A DNA stretch of 23,323 nucleotides, from assembly GCA_035294465.1 (NCBI GenBank), contig DATGKW010000209.1:1-23323 (forward strand). The letters are read 5' to 3'. How positions within the stretch are numbered: the first letter of the stretch is position 1; each line of letters begins with the position of its first letter. Positions 8,037 through 15,758 of the stretch are shown one piece after another. The position numbers and the translations under genes are program-made. The notes beneath the pieces are model-generated. The model saw only the letters and a list, made by a program, of their open reading frames with translations, had not been told where the DNA came from and searched no databases. Source of the DNA: Paraktedonobacter sp035294465 (GTDB lineage Bacteria; Chloroflexota; Ktedonobacteria; Ktedonobacterales; Ktedonobacteraceae).

Positions 8037-9788
8037 TCAAGCTGAGCATTTCGACTTCTGTGCATCGTCGATGCGAATGTAGAGTCGAACGTCAGATGCG
8101 CCCTTGAGCAAACGATACTGGCAAGAGAGGCTATTAAGCTCAGTAATGGCGTATGCGCGATTTCCAAGCGTGGGATCGTCTAGATCGACAAGCAGATACT
8201 GAACAGTTTGATTGCATGTGACATCCAGGCAGTATTCGGGGAAAACTTGCAGGTACTGGCGCTCGCTCACATGCGGATTTAAGTCATCACTGGCGGAGAC
8301 CGAGGCATCAGGGGGGATCATATCGATCAACTGCTGGATCTGCTGTTCGCGCGCGCCGGGCAGGTGGTCAACCCAGAAACTATTTAACTGCGGCGTTATA
8401 ATGAAGAAATTCAGAACCATCGTAAAAACCAGCCAGACACAGACTACCCACTGCAAACGATACGCGGAGACCTTTTTCGTAAAAGGATACATACGCGCGC
8501 TGAAGCTCTGCCACTGAAGCCGGCTCTTGCGCCAGATCGGCAGAGTTATTCGCGAGAGAGCAGGTTTGACTTTGCTGAAAAGACGCGCCAGAAATCCCCA
8601 GCCGCGCCTGGCCTGATTTCTGACGCCTGAAGGTATCCACTCGGCAGGATAGGGCCTGCGCTCTGTGTCAGGCGCGGGCCTTCCCGTCAGCAATTCCAGC
8701 TCATCCCGGCGAATCTCCTCTTTGCTCCAGCCCTGCCAGATAAGGATCAGGCGGCGTGTGCCATGAATAGCCGCCAGCATGACAAAGGGAATGATGGCAG
8801 CATTGTAATGATAGATCCCGCTGTAATTCGGCGGATTGTCCGAAAGGATATTGCTGGCCAGCTTGGGCAGAGCTGGCAACAGCCATTCCGGCGCGAGCAG
8901 GCAGAGAAAACCGCTGCTACGCATCAGGCTGAAGATATAATAAACGCGGTCCAGCGTGAGTACATTGGTGAAAAGCAGCCAGGGATGAAGCAGCAGGTTG
9001 GCAACCGCAGCAGCGGGCGTATTGCCCAGGGTTTCATAACGATACCAGAAATTGTTAGCCAGCACGCCAGTATAGAAATGGGGAATCACAACCCTGAAAG
9101 CAATATATGTCCAGATAGTGCCTCCTACGAGCAACACCAGTCCCAGACGTGGCAGGCGATATTTCCAGATCAGCAAGACGCCAAACATCGCCACGGCCAG
9201 GGGCATATCTTCTTTGCAGGTGCAGGCAAAGAAGCAGAGCACCAGAAACCAGATATAGCGGCGATTGCTGAGAGCCAGGATCGCGTAGAGAAAGAGCGGC
9301 GTGGCCAGGCTATCCGGGTGGAAATCAAAGATATTCAGGCCTAGTAAAGCAGGCGAGAGCAAATATGCCGCCGACATTACCGTCGCCAGGATCGGCCAGG
9401 AGGGCAGATAGCGCCGGCTGATCAGGAAAACTGCGGGTGCGCCCGCCACCAGCACCAGCGTCTGGAAAATCAGCAGAGTACGCGGATCGGCATAAAGCAG
9501 ATAGAGCAGCGAGATAGGCAGCAGAATCGGCTCGACGTGGACGGCCAGACGATTAGGCGGTCCATACCAGTCAATGGCCTGGTTAGTAAACTGGAACGGA
9601 CGCCCGTGAATGGTATTCCAGATGACTTGATCCATATTGCCGAGATCAAAAGCTGTGGCCTTAAACGTCATGTAGCGCAGAACGGACTCCAGGCCCATCG
9701 CCACGGTATAGATGATCATAGCAAGGATCAACAGACCCCAGGCTATACGTCGTTGCGTGCGCAGGTCAAGCTGCTTGAGAGATTTCAT
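8037..9788 (-). CDS. DUF2079 polytopic membrane protein
   Basis: This 583-residue protein has about ten membrane helices. It carries the usual DUF2079 landmarks: FDLGNMDQVIW (47-57), HVEPILLPISLLY (84-96), IFDFHPDS (153-160) and CKEDMPLAVAMFGV (191-204). DUF2079 proteins resemble GT-C glycosyltransferases that use lipid-linked sugars. No enzyme activity is established for most of them, and the acidic D/E positions are only candidate catalytic residues. A roughly 95-residue stretch (about 352-446) before the last helix is rich in Arg/Lys and Pro and is probably cytoplasmic. The C terminus (about 470-583) is a soluble domain. The gene follows the YdjM-like gene by 26 bases, so they may form one operon. 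Only a weak GAAGAAG site precedes the ATG. Confidence 0.85.
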   Translation of the reverse strand: MKSLKQLDLRTQRRIAWGLLILAMIIYTVAMGLESVLRYMTFKATAFDLGNMDQVIWNTIHGRPFQFTNQAIDWYGPPNRLAVHVEPILLPISLLYLLYADPRTLLIFQTLVLVAGAPAVFLISRRYLPSWPILATVMSAAYLLSPALLGLNIFDFHPDSLATPLFLYAILALSNRRYIWFLVLCFFACTCKEDMPLAVAMFGVLLIWKYRLPRLGLVLLVGGTIWTYIAFRVVIPHFYTGVLANNFWYRYETLGNTPAAAVANLLLHPWLLFTNVLTLDRVYYIFSLMRSSGFLCLLAPEWLLPALPKLASNILSDNPPNYSGIYHYNAAIIPFVMLAAIHGTRRLILIWQGWSKEEIRRDELELLTGRPAPDTERRPYPAEWIPSGVRNQARRGWGFLARLFSKVKPALSRITLPIWRKSRLQWQSFSARMYPFTKKVSAYRLQWVVCVWLVFTMVLNFFIITPQLNSFWVDHLPGAREQQIQQLIDMIPPDASVSASDDLNPHVSERQYLQVFPEYCLDVTCNQTVQYLLVDLDDPTLGNRAYAITELNSLSCQYRLLKGASDVRLYIRIDDAQKSKCSA

Positions 9789-9814
9789 AAAGTGCTTCTT
9801 CGCTTAGATTCCCT

Positions 9815-10414
9815 CTAAATTGTGATGAACGAATAATACATGCCGATAGCAACAAGCAGGATAAAGCCATAGACAATTACATGTTCTGGCCAGGTTCCGG
9901 TGCGGAAACGCCACTTCCGGCTGGGCGGAAAGCCATAGTAGACAGGAACAGGCCAGAATAGCGGCACGCCTTCCTCAGTTAATGCGTCGGCCGCGATATG
10001 CATGATCGAGCCGAAGAGCACAGCAATAAAAATGATATGCGAATCGCTGATAATATGAGCTGGCAGCGTATATCCACGCGTGAGAAGCAAATACTGGATC
10101 AGTTCTTGCAGGCCAAAGGCGATAAACGCACCGCAGATCAGGCCCAGGAAGCTATGGAAGAGTGTCCGGTGGCCAACTTTATGCTGAATTTCTTTGCTTA
10201 TCCAGCCAAGCTTTTTCCCCAGCGTACTATGAGCATTATCAATATCTGGAAGGAGTGAGCCAAACCCCACCGCTACGTAAAAAATCGCTTTATCAATAAT
10301 CAGCGCGAGCGAAATATGGCTTGCTCCAACCAGGTGAGGCCCCGTAACTTGCGCAAAACTATCCAGCACAACCCCCGCCGTCAGGCCAACCATGAGATGC
10401 GATTTGCCAACCAT
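9815..10414 (-). CDS. YdjM-type membrane-bound metal-dependent hydrolase-like protein
   Basis: This 199-residue protein belongs to the YdjM/DUF457 family of inner-membrane proteins described as metal-dependent hydrolases. Seen: the family N terminus MVGKSHLMVGLTAGVV, the metal-site motif LLPDIDNAHSTLGKKLG (Asp/His), the histidine motif VGHRTLFHSFLGL, and a later HIAADALTEEGVPLFWP that supplies further His/Asp. Four membrane helices are likely. The gene can be read from a GTG at 10435, but the ATG at 10414 is where the family starts and has GAGGAG about 11-13 bases upstream. The substrate is unknown. It is followed closely by the DUF2079 gene. Confidence 0.85.
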   Translation of the reverse strand: MVGKSHLMVGLTAGVVLDSFAQVTGPHLVGASHISLALIIDKAIFYVAVGFGSLLPDIDNAHSTLGKKLGWISKEIQHKVGHRTLFHSFLGLICGAFIAFGLQELIQYLLLTRGYTLPAHIISDSHIIFIAVLFGSIMHIAADALTEEGVPLFWPVPVYYGFPPSRKWRFRTGTWPEHVIVYGFILLVAIGMYYSFITI

Positions 10415-10519
10415 AGAGCCAGATTCTCTCCTCACTTTTCGGTGTACGGGTGGGTAATGTGTATCATTGCTCGCCTATTTTAGAGCTTTAAGCCAGAAAT
10501 AGCAAGGGCAGCACTTGTC

Positions 10520-10582
10520 CGATACAAATTGATAGCGCCTGTGAAAAGGTGAGTTTTTCACAGGCGCTATCGATTTGTATCG
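10520..10582 (-). terminator. 28-bp inverted repeat after the Rieske gene (end of suf operon)
   Basis: Arms 10520-10547 and 10555-10582 are complementary over 28 bases with a single mismatch and a 7-base loop. The hairpin begins 6 bases after the Rieske stop codon, so it would form the 3' end of the suf transcript. No good U tract follows, so it may act as a terminator, as a block to exonucleases, or both. It also lies about 105 bases upstream of the next minus-strand gene. Confidence 0.7.
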
Positions 10583-10588
10583 AGTAAC

Positions 10589-10909
10589 TTACTCTTCATC
10601 GGGCAAACGAATAAAAACGGTATTATCCTCAATCTTGACGGGATACGTGAGGATATCCTGGCGGGCCGGGCCGCGCAGCACCTTGCCGGTGCGCACATCG
10701 AATTGCGCTCCGTGCCAGGGACAGGTCAGAACATGCCCTTCCAGATCTCCTTCGTTCAATGGGCCGCTGATGTGGGTGCAATTATCGGTGAAAGCATAGA
10801 TGCAGCCCTCCACTTTTGCCAGGCAAACAAGCTCGCCGTCAACCTCTGTCGCCAGCGTACACCCTTCTCCTACCTCGTCAACCCCGGCGACTTTGAAGAA
10901 ATCGGTCAT
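10589..10909 (-). CDS. Rieske-type [2Fe-2S] ferredoxin
   Basis: This small soluble electron-transfer protein has 106 residues. The cluster-binding motifs C44-T-H46 (DNCTHISGPLNEG) and C63-PW-H66 (TCPWHGAQFDV) are intact and spaced as in ferredoxins of ring-hydroxylating oxygenases and NirD-like proteins. No membrane helix or disulfide cysteines are present, which argues against a bc1-type Rieske protein. Its start lies 2 bases after the sufU stop, so it is the last gene of the suf operon. Rieske ferredoxins also sit in SUF operons of actinobacteria and related groups, where an electron-supply role is assumed but not proven. Confidence 0.92.
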   Translation of the reverse strand: MTDFFKVAGVDEVGEGCTLATEVDGELVCLAKVEGCIYAFTDNCTHISGPLNEGDLEGHVLTCPWHGAQFDVRTGKVLRGPARQDILTYPVKIEDNTVFIRLPDEE

Positions 10910-10911
10910 CT

Positions 10912-11319
10912 CTACTCGTCTTCCTCGTCCAACTTCGGCTTCTCAAGGCCCGCCAGCGCCAGACTGCGATGCAGTACACGCAGCGAGAGAAACGCGCACT
11001 TCATGCGGGCCGGGCTGATACTGATCCCCAGGGCATCCAGCACATCATCCTTCCCTAGCTTGATAACCTCGTCAACCGTGTGACCTTCGATCATCTCGGA
11101 AAGCATGGAGGCGGTGGCCTGGCTGATAGCGCAGCCACGCCCTTGAAAACGTACTTCGGTCACGCGATCACCCTCGATCTGCAGATCTATCGCCAGTTGA
11201 TCGCCACAGAGCGGGTTCGAATCTTCCGCGTGCGCGTCGGGATGCTCCAGCTTCCCGTAGTTGCGCGGATTGCGATAATGATCCAGGATATACTCCCGGT
11301 AATAATCCATATCCATCAT
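10912..11319 (-). CDS. sufU: SufU/IscU-type Fe-S assembly protein
   Basis: This protein accepts sulfur from the desulfurase and serves as scaffold or zinc-dependent sulfur carrier. It has 135 residues, with the metal/sulfur ligands C38 (NPLCGDQ), D40, C63 (GRGCAISQA) and C108 (ARMKCAFLSL). The sequence around the first two cysteines is SufU/IscU-like. Only 45 residues separate C63 from C108, as in IscU, whereas classical SufU (for example B. subtilis) has an extra insertion of about 18-20 residues here. It also lacks the IscU LPPVK motif, having ISISPARMK instead. The C terminus is acidic (KLDEEDE). An AGGA lies before the ATG at 11319. It is separated from sufS by 122 bases that hold a nested inverted repeat. 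Confidence 0.88.
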   Translation of the reverse strand: MMDMDYYREYILDHYRNPRNYGKLEHPDAHAEDSNPLCGDQLAIDLQIEGDRVTEVRFQGRGCAISQATASMLSEMIEGHTVDEVIKLGKDDVLDALGISISPARMKCAFLSLRVLHRSLALAGLEKPKLDEEDE

Positions 11320-11338
11320 GCTTTTTCCTGCCCATCTT

Positions 11339-11430
11339 CCCGACAGAATTTCCCTCGACCCATGCCAGCTTTTAGATATATACTACCCTGCCTGGCAAGA
11401 GGCACAGCAGGCGATGCCATTTCTGTCGGG
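11339..11430 (-). other. Nested inverted repeat in the sufS-sufU gap (candidate RNA element)
   Basis: The outer arms CCCGACAGAA (11339-11348) and TTCTGTCGGG (11421-11430) pair perfectly over 10 bases. Inside them, TGCCAG (11363-11368) pairs with CTGGCA (11392-11397), and GGCA (11401-11404) can pair with TGCC (11415-11418). Together they give a possible three-way junction in the transcript between sufS and sufU. No U tract follows. I recognise no known riboswitch core. Confidence 0.45.
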
Positions 11431-11441
11431 GCCTGAAACCA

Positions 11442-12725
11442 CTAGAACTGAAAGATCTGCAAGGCCCTGCGCAAGCCCTGCACCAGGGCATCGATATCCG
11501 ATGGAATAGTGTAGATGTAGAAGCTGGCACGAGCCATTGCGGGCACGCCATAACGTTCTACCAGGGGCTGCGCGCAGTGATTACCCGCGCGAATTGCCAC
11601 GCCGGCCTCCTGATCAAGAATTGAAGCCAGATCGTGGGGGTGAATATCGCCCAGCGTGAACGAGACGACGCCGCCGCGCTTGCTCGCCTCCGGCCCATAG
11701 ATGATCAGCCCCGGCACGCTTTTCAGTTGCTCCAGCGCGTAAGCGGTGATCTCCTGTTCGTGCTGGCGTACATGCTCCATGCCCAGCGCGTTTAGATAAT
11801 CTACTGCCGCGCCCAGGCCAATGGACTCGGCAATCGCTGGAGTGCCCGCCTCAAACTTCGCGGGCAGATCGGCCGAGGTAAACTCCCGCAGGTGTACTGT
11901 GCGAATCATGCTGCCCCCACCCATAAATGGAGGCATCTCTTCCAGCAGATCGCGTTTGCCGTAGAGCACACCGATGCCCGTTGGTCCGAGCATTTTATGG
12001 CCGCTAAAGCAGAGAAAGTCGGCATCAAGTTCCTGCACATCCACGGGCAGGTGCGGCACGCTCTGCGCCGCATCGACCAGCGTCACCGCGCCGGCACTAT
12101 GGGCCTGAGCAATCATCTCGTGAACGGGATTGATCGTGCCCAGCACGTTGGACATCTGGGTAAACGCGACCAGTTTGGGCTTTTGCTCCAACAGTTGCGC
12201 GTAAATATCCAGGCGCAGCTGGCCATCATCTGTGAGCGGCACAAACTCCAGACGTGCGCCTGTGCGTCCGGCAAGCAACTGCCAGGGTACCAGGTTACTG
12301 TGATGCTCCATCTCTGTCAGCACGATCAGGTCGCCGGCGGAGATATTGGCGTCGCCCCAGGTATAGGCCACAAGGTTGATGCTCTCGCTGGTATTGCGCG
12401 TGAAGATAATCTGCTTGCTCTGGCGCGCATTGATAAAACGCGCAACCTTAACGCGCGCGTTCTCCATGCCCGCTGTAGCCTCTTCGCTAATCTCGTAGAC
12501 GCCGCGATGGACATTCGCGTGATACGTCTTATAATAATGGTCCATCGCTTCGATGACTGCGAGCGGCTTCTGCGAGCTGGCTCCGCTGTCAAGATACACC
12601 AGCGGCTTGCCATGCACCTGACGCGCCAGAATGGGAAAATCCTGGCGAATTTCGGCGGCGCTGCGAACCGCGCCCGGCATGGTCCCTCCCACCGTCGCTG
12701 CCGCGACCTTCTCGGATGCTGACAT
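11442..12725 (-). CDS. sufS: Cysteine desulfurase SufS
   Basis: This PLP enzyme removes sulfur from cysteine and passes it to SufU. It has 427 residues from the ATG at 12725. Seen: the N-terminal IRQDFPILARQVHGKPLVYLD, the PLP-stacking histidine in TEMEHHSN (H141), the pyridine-nitrogen Asp in VTLVDAAQS (D218), the Schiff-base lysine in FSGHKMLGPTG (K244), and the sulfur-accepting cysteine in AIRAGNHCAQPL (C384). The short active-site loop and RAGNHCAQP mark the SufS (group II) class, not IscS. Start choice is uncertain: ATG 12725 has AGGTG 4 bases away. An ATG at 12680 has GGGAGG and would still keep the family core. A TTG at 12788 is unlikely because it falls in the loop of the upstream hairpin. 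Confidence 0.93.
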   Translation of the reverse strand: MSASEKVAAATVGGTMPGAVRSAAEIRQDFPILARQVHGKPLVYLDSGASSQKPLAVIEAMDHYYKTYHANVHRGVYEISEEATAGMENARVKVARFINARQSKQIIFTRNTSESINLVAYTWGDANISAGDLIVLTEMEHHSNLVPWQLLAGRTGARLEFVPLTDDGQLRLDIYAQLLEQKPKLVAFTQMSNVLGTINPVHEMIAQAHSAGAVTLVDAAQSVPHLPVDVQELDADFLCFSGHKMLGPTGIGVLYGKRDLLEEMPPFMGGGSMIRTVHLREFTSADLPAKFEAGTPAIAESIGLGAAVDYLNALGMEHVRQHEQEITAYALEQLKSVPGLIIYGPEASKRGGVVSFTLGDIHPHDLASILDQEAGVAIRAGNHCAQPLVERYGVPAMARASFYIYTIPSDIDALVQGLRRALQIFQF

Positions 12726-12770
12726 ATGACACCTGATTTCCAGTGGATACTCACTTGTAAGCTTGTAATC

Positions 12771-12815
12771 CTGCCGGGGACTTGCCAACTCTTATAGCCG
12801 TGCCATCCCCGGCAG
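12771..12815 (-). other. GC-rich inverted repeat in the sufD-sufS gap
   Basis: CTGCCGGGGA (12771-12780) and TCCCCGGCAG (12806-12815) pair perfectly over 10 bases with a 25-base loop. The hairpin lies 5 bases after the sufD stop and about 45 bases before the preferred sufS start. No U tract follows it on the minus strand. It may be an mRNA-stabilising or processing element, or a leaky terminator within the operon. Confidence 0.5.
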
Positions 12816-12820
12816 CATAC

Positions 12821-14278
12821 CTAATACTCAGTCAATTTGATTTCTTCTTCGTTTGCTGTAGAGCTATCGAGCGAGATGGCATACTCATCTACGTCCTCGA
12901 TCTCCCAGCGCTCCTGGGCGTCAACCCAAGTATCCGCCTCGTTTTCGTAAGAGCCACTCATGCGTTGAATGATGCTCCGGCGCAGACGGATACGCAAGCT
13001 CTCCAGGGGAATGCGCTGCAGAACCGGCTCGAAGAAGCCCTGGACAATAATCCGCTCGGCTTCGTCCCTGGGAATGCCGCGCACCATCAGGTAGAAGAGT
13101 TGCTCCTCGTCGATCTTGCCGGTGGTCGCGCCATGACTCGCGCTGACTTCGTTCGCGCCAATTTCCAGGCCGGGAATCGATTCGGCGCGGCACTCGTCGC
13201 TCAAGAGCAGCGTGTGGTCTGAAAGGAACGAAGCTGTGTACTGCGCTTTTGGTTCGATGCGAATCATTCCATCAAACTCCACACGCGACGAATCGGTCAG
13301 CACGCCATGCACCAGCGTCTCAGCATTCGTATTGAGCGCGTTGTGGTGAGAAAGTGTCTTGATCGCGTAGCGCTGGTCGTGATCGGTGAAGAAAACGCCT
13401 ACCAGCTCGCCCGCCGTGCCATCGCCAAGCAGCTCTACGCCAACATTGGAGAGCATGACCTTGCTGCCAAGATCGGCCAGGACCCAGGTGCTACTGGCAT
13501 CTTTTTCGTGGACCGCGTTTTTGTGGCAGATATGCCAGACATTCTGCCCAAGATCCTGCATGTTACTGAATTCTACGCGGCCCGCGCTCTTCACATAGAC
13601 CTCGACCACACTTTGCACAAGCGAGGCTTGCTCGCTCTCGCAGGCTGAATTCAGTTCTTGCACGAAGCGCACGCTGCTCTGCTCATCCGCTATGATCAGC
13701 GTGTGCGCGAAGCTGGCCGAGCCTGGCTCGTCGATCCAGACCTGGGTGAGAAAAGGATCGTCGATCTCTACGCCTTTCGGCACGTACAGAAAGAAGCCGC
13801 CGCTCCAGAACGCAGCATGCAGGGCAGTATACTTGTCACTCTCTACTGGTACACAATCGGTCATGAAATGCAGCCGAACCAGATCCGGGTAGTCACGCAC
13901 GGCTGTCTCCAGATCGGTCAGGATCACTCCTTGTTTTTGCAGATCCTCGGCCAGCTCGATATGCACAACCGAAGCGTTGCGCTGCACTATCAGGCCGGCG
14001 CGCTGGTCCACCAGGGCCTGTTCCAGCGATTGGGTAATTGGCGCGGGAAGCGATCCGTTACCGTTCGCAGGCACGTAGGGCTGGAGCGCCTGGAACTTGA
14101 AATTTGAGAATGTGCGGAGCGTGCCCAGGTCGCTGCGATTGCCCAGCGGCGCGGGTGTCTTCTCATAGGTTTCCCACGCCCGCAGGCGCTTCTCAAGCAT
14201 CCAGGCAGGCTCGCCCTTCCTCCGCGAAAGCTCCTCCACCGCGCTGCGGGAAAATCCGCTGAGCAGCGTCTCAGGCAT
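12821..14278 (-). CDS. sufD: SufB/SufD-family scaffold protein, SufD type
   Basis: This component of the SufBCD-type Fe-S assembly complex has 485 residues. It has the SufD-like N terminus (SRRKGEPAWMLEKRLRAWE), the beta-helix core with SGGFFLYVPKGVEIDDPFL, and the C-terminal VSASHGATTGKIDEEQLFYL. The histidine of SHGAT (H382) corresponds to the SufD histidine (H360 in E. coli). SufB has a glutamate and the EHEATT motif at this place. The position of the SufB catalytic Cys405 appears to be Asp here (in SDHTLLLSDEC), which supports SufD. It is longer than most SufD proteins because of an acidic C-terminal tail of about 45 residues. The ATG overlaps the sufC stop by 8 bases, suggesting translational coupling. 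No SufB gene is in the operon. Confidence 0.88.
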   Translation of the reverse strand: MPETLLSGFSRSAVEELSRRKGEPAWMLEKRLRAWETYEKTPAPLGNRSDLGTLRTFSNFKFQALQPYVPANGNGSLPAPITQSLEQALVDQRAGLIVQRNASVVHIELAEDLQKQGVILTDLETAVRDYPDLVRLHFMTDCVPVESDKYTALHAAFWSGGFFLYVPKGVEIDDPFLTQVWIDEPGSASFAHTLIIADEQSSVRFVQELNSACESEQASLVQSVVEVYVKSAGRVEFSNMQDLGQNVWHICHKNAVHEKDASSTWVLADLGSKVMLSNVGVELLGDGTAGELVGVFFTDHDQRYAIKTLSHHNALNTNAETLVHGVLTDSSRVEFDGMIRIEPKAQYTASFLSDHTLLLSDECRAESIPGLEIGANEVSASHGATTGKIDEEQLFYLMVRGIPRDEAERIIVQGFFEPVLQRIPLESLRIRLRRSIIQRMSGSYENEADTWVDAQERWEIEDVDEYAISLDSSTANEEEIKLTEY

Positions 14279-15095
14279 GGGCCGCCTCCCCGCTCTCTTC
14301 GTCAGCCGGCTTCAACCACTCGTAGCCTTTCTCCTCCAACTCCAGAGCCAGCTCCTTACCGCCGCTTTTGACAATGCGACCGTTGAACATGACATGCACA
14401 AAGTCGGGCTTAATATAGTTCAGGATACGCTGGTAGTGTGTAATCAGCAGAATGCCCAGCTCTGGACCGGTCAGCGCATTGACGCTCTCGGAGACAACCT
14501 TCAGCGCGTCAATATCCAGGCCCGAATCGGTCTCATCCATGACGGCGATTTCCGGCTCCAGCAGCGCCATCTGTAAGATTTCGGCGCGTTTCTTCTCTCC
14601 GCCGGAGAAGCCATCGTTGATCGAGCGATTGATAAAGCTATTGTCCACTTTGAGCAAGCGCATCTTCTCTTGCAGGAGTTTGCGGAATTCGCCGGGGGGA
14701 ACGCTGCGTCTTTTCGTGATACGCCCGCTGGGATTCTCACCTTCCTCCAGAGGCTTGTTTCCCTCGCGCACAGCTTCGAGCGAGCGGCGCAGGAAGTTGG
14801 CCACACTCACACCGGGAATGGACATAGGGTACTGGAAAGCCAGGAAGAGGCGCATGCGGGCGCGGCGGTCTGGGGAGTATTCCAGAATATTCTCTCCCTT
14901 AAACCAGATCTCTCCATCGGTCACTTCATATTTCGGGTTGCCCATAATGACATTGGCCAAAGTGCTTTTACCGGAACCATTTGGCCCCATTAGCGCATGA
15001 ATCTCTCCCTGCTTTACCACCAGGTCCACGCCGCGTAGAATCGGTTTGCCCTCAATGTTGGCATGAAGGTTTTTAATAATGAGTTCTGATGCCAT
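14271..15095 (-). CDS. sufC: SufC, Fe-S assembly ATPase
   Basis: This ABC-type ATPase works with SufB/SufD proteins in the cytoplasm and not as a transporter. It has 274 residues: Walker A GPNGSGKST (37-45), Q-loop Q88 in LAFQYP, signature FSGGEKKR (163-170), Walker B IAVMDE with E188 followed by TDSGLD, and the H-loop in LLITHYQR. The DGFSGGEKKRAEI and MDETDSGLDIDAL stretches are diagnostic of SufC. A charged insertion of about 25 residues (111-135, with EEGENPSGRITKRR) makes it slightly longer than the usual 250 residues. AAGGAGG is 14 bases before the ATG, a long spacing. It starts 19 bases after the Rrf2 regulator stop. Confidence 0.96.
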   Translation of the reverse strand: MASELIIKNLHANIEGKPILRGVDLVVKQGEIHALMGPNGSGKSTLANVIMGNPKYEVTDGEIWFKGENILEYSPDRRARMRLFLAFQYPMSIPGVSVANFLRRSLEAVREGNKPLEEGENPSGRITKRRSVPPGEFRKLLQEKMRLLKVDNSFINRSINDGFSGGEKKRAEILQMALLEPEIAVMDETDSGLDIDALKVVSESVNALTGPELGILLITHYQRILNYIKPDFVHVMFNGRIVKSGGKELALELEEKGYEWLKPADEESGEAAHA

Positions 15096-15114
15096 GCCTA
15101 AAAAAACGTCCTCC

Positions 15115-15615
15115 TTATAACTTCGCCGTTGTATCGGCTACATGAATCTTTGAGATGGCAATGAATTGCGTGGGGGAAGCTGTCTCATTTTCGGTTGCTC
15201 CCACCAGATCAGCCAGTGTCATCGTATCAAGCGTATGCGCGACTGCATCGCGCACTTTAGCCCACAAATACTTGGTCTTGCAGCCCATCAGGTATTCGCA
15301 GATTTGTGTCATCTCGCCCTCCGTGGCACAAATCATTGGAGCGATCGGACCCTCCAGCACCCGTACAATCTCTCCCATCGTGATCTTCTCCGGGGCGCGG
15401 CTCAAGCTATATCCACCGTGCGCGCCGCGTGTGCTGACAACCAGAGGCGGGGCCGACTCGCGCAACAGCTTGACCAATTGCTCCAGATATGCCAGCGGCA
15501 GCGATTCTGCCTGGGCGATCTCAGCAAGCGAGCGGGGCCGACCGCCGTAATGATGCGCCAGATCAACCATGATCCGAACACCATACTCGCCTTTTGTAGA
15601 TACGCGTAACATCAT
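15115..15615 (-). CDS. Rrf2-family transcription regulator with three cysteines (suf regulator)
   Basis: This 166-residue winged-helix regulator is the first gene of the suf operon and probably represses it. The Rrf2 domain has STKGEYGVRIMVDLA, the recognition region SLAEIAQAESLPLAYLEQLV, and the wing VVSTRGAHGGYSLSRAP. Three cysteines near the dimerisation helix, C96, C106 and C112 (PMICATEG, QICEYLMGC), are in the place where IscR-type proteins bind a [2Fe-2S] cluster. The first spacing here is C-X9-C instead of C-X5-C. A C-terminal tail of about 40 residues is not typical. AAGGAGG precedes two adjacent ATGs (15615 and 15612), and either may be used. Autoregulation through the promoter at 15753-15781 is likely but inferred. 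Confidence 0.9.
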   Translation of the reverse strand: MMLRVSTKGEYGVRIMVDLAHHYGGRPRSLAEIAQAESLPLAYLEQLVKLLRESAPPLVVSTRGAHGGYSLSRAPEKITMGEIVRVLEGPIAPMICATEGEMTQICEYLMGCKTKYLWAKVRDAVAHTLDTMTLADLVGATENETASPTQFIAISKIHVADTTAKL

Positions 15616-15744
15616 GGCTCCTCCTTAGCATCCCTGGTTCCTCTCTTCCACTTTGACACCTCGTGGCCAGGCGGAAGCAGAGGGTCCTCTCGCTGGATCT
15701 CATACGTGTGTATGGTACGTGCTAAATTAATCCGACTTGTTCAC

Positions 15745-15758
15745 TAGGATATATTCTA
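15745..15758. promoter_or_regulatory. Palindrome overlapping the suf -10 element (possible operator)
   Basis: TAGGATATATTCTA is a 14-bp palindrome with one mismatched pair that covers the -10 element of the suf promoter and the start site. A dimeric repressor binding here would block transcription, as expected for an Rrf2 autoregulator. It does not resemble the E. coli IscR consensus closely. Confidence 0.3.

Noticed and set aside
11892..12722. 276-codon plus-strand open frame across sufS
   Set aside because: It is antisense to a clear SufS. Long shadow frames are expected in GC-rich genes.
15701..15714. CATACGTGTGTATG quasi-palindrome in the suf leader
   Set aside because: Only 5-bp arms, and it lies downstream of the predicted start. 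The palindrome on the -10 is a better operator candidate.
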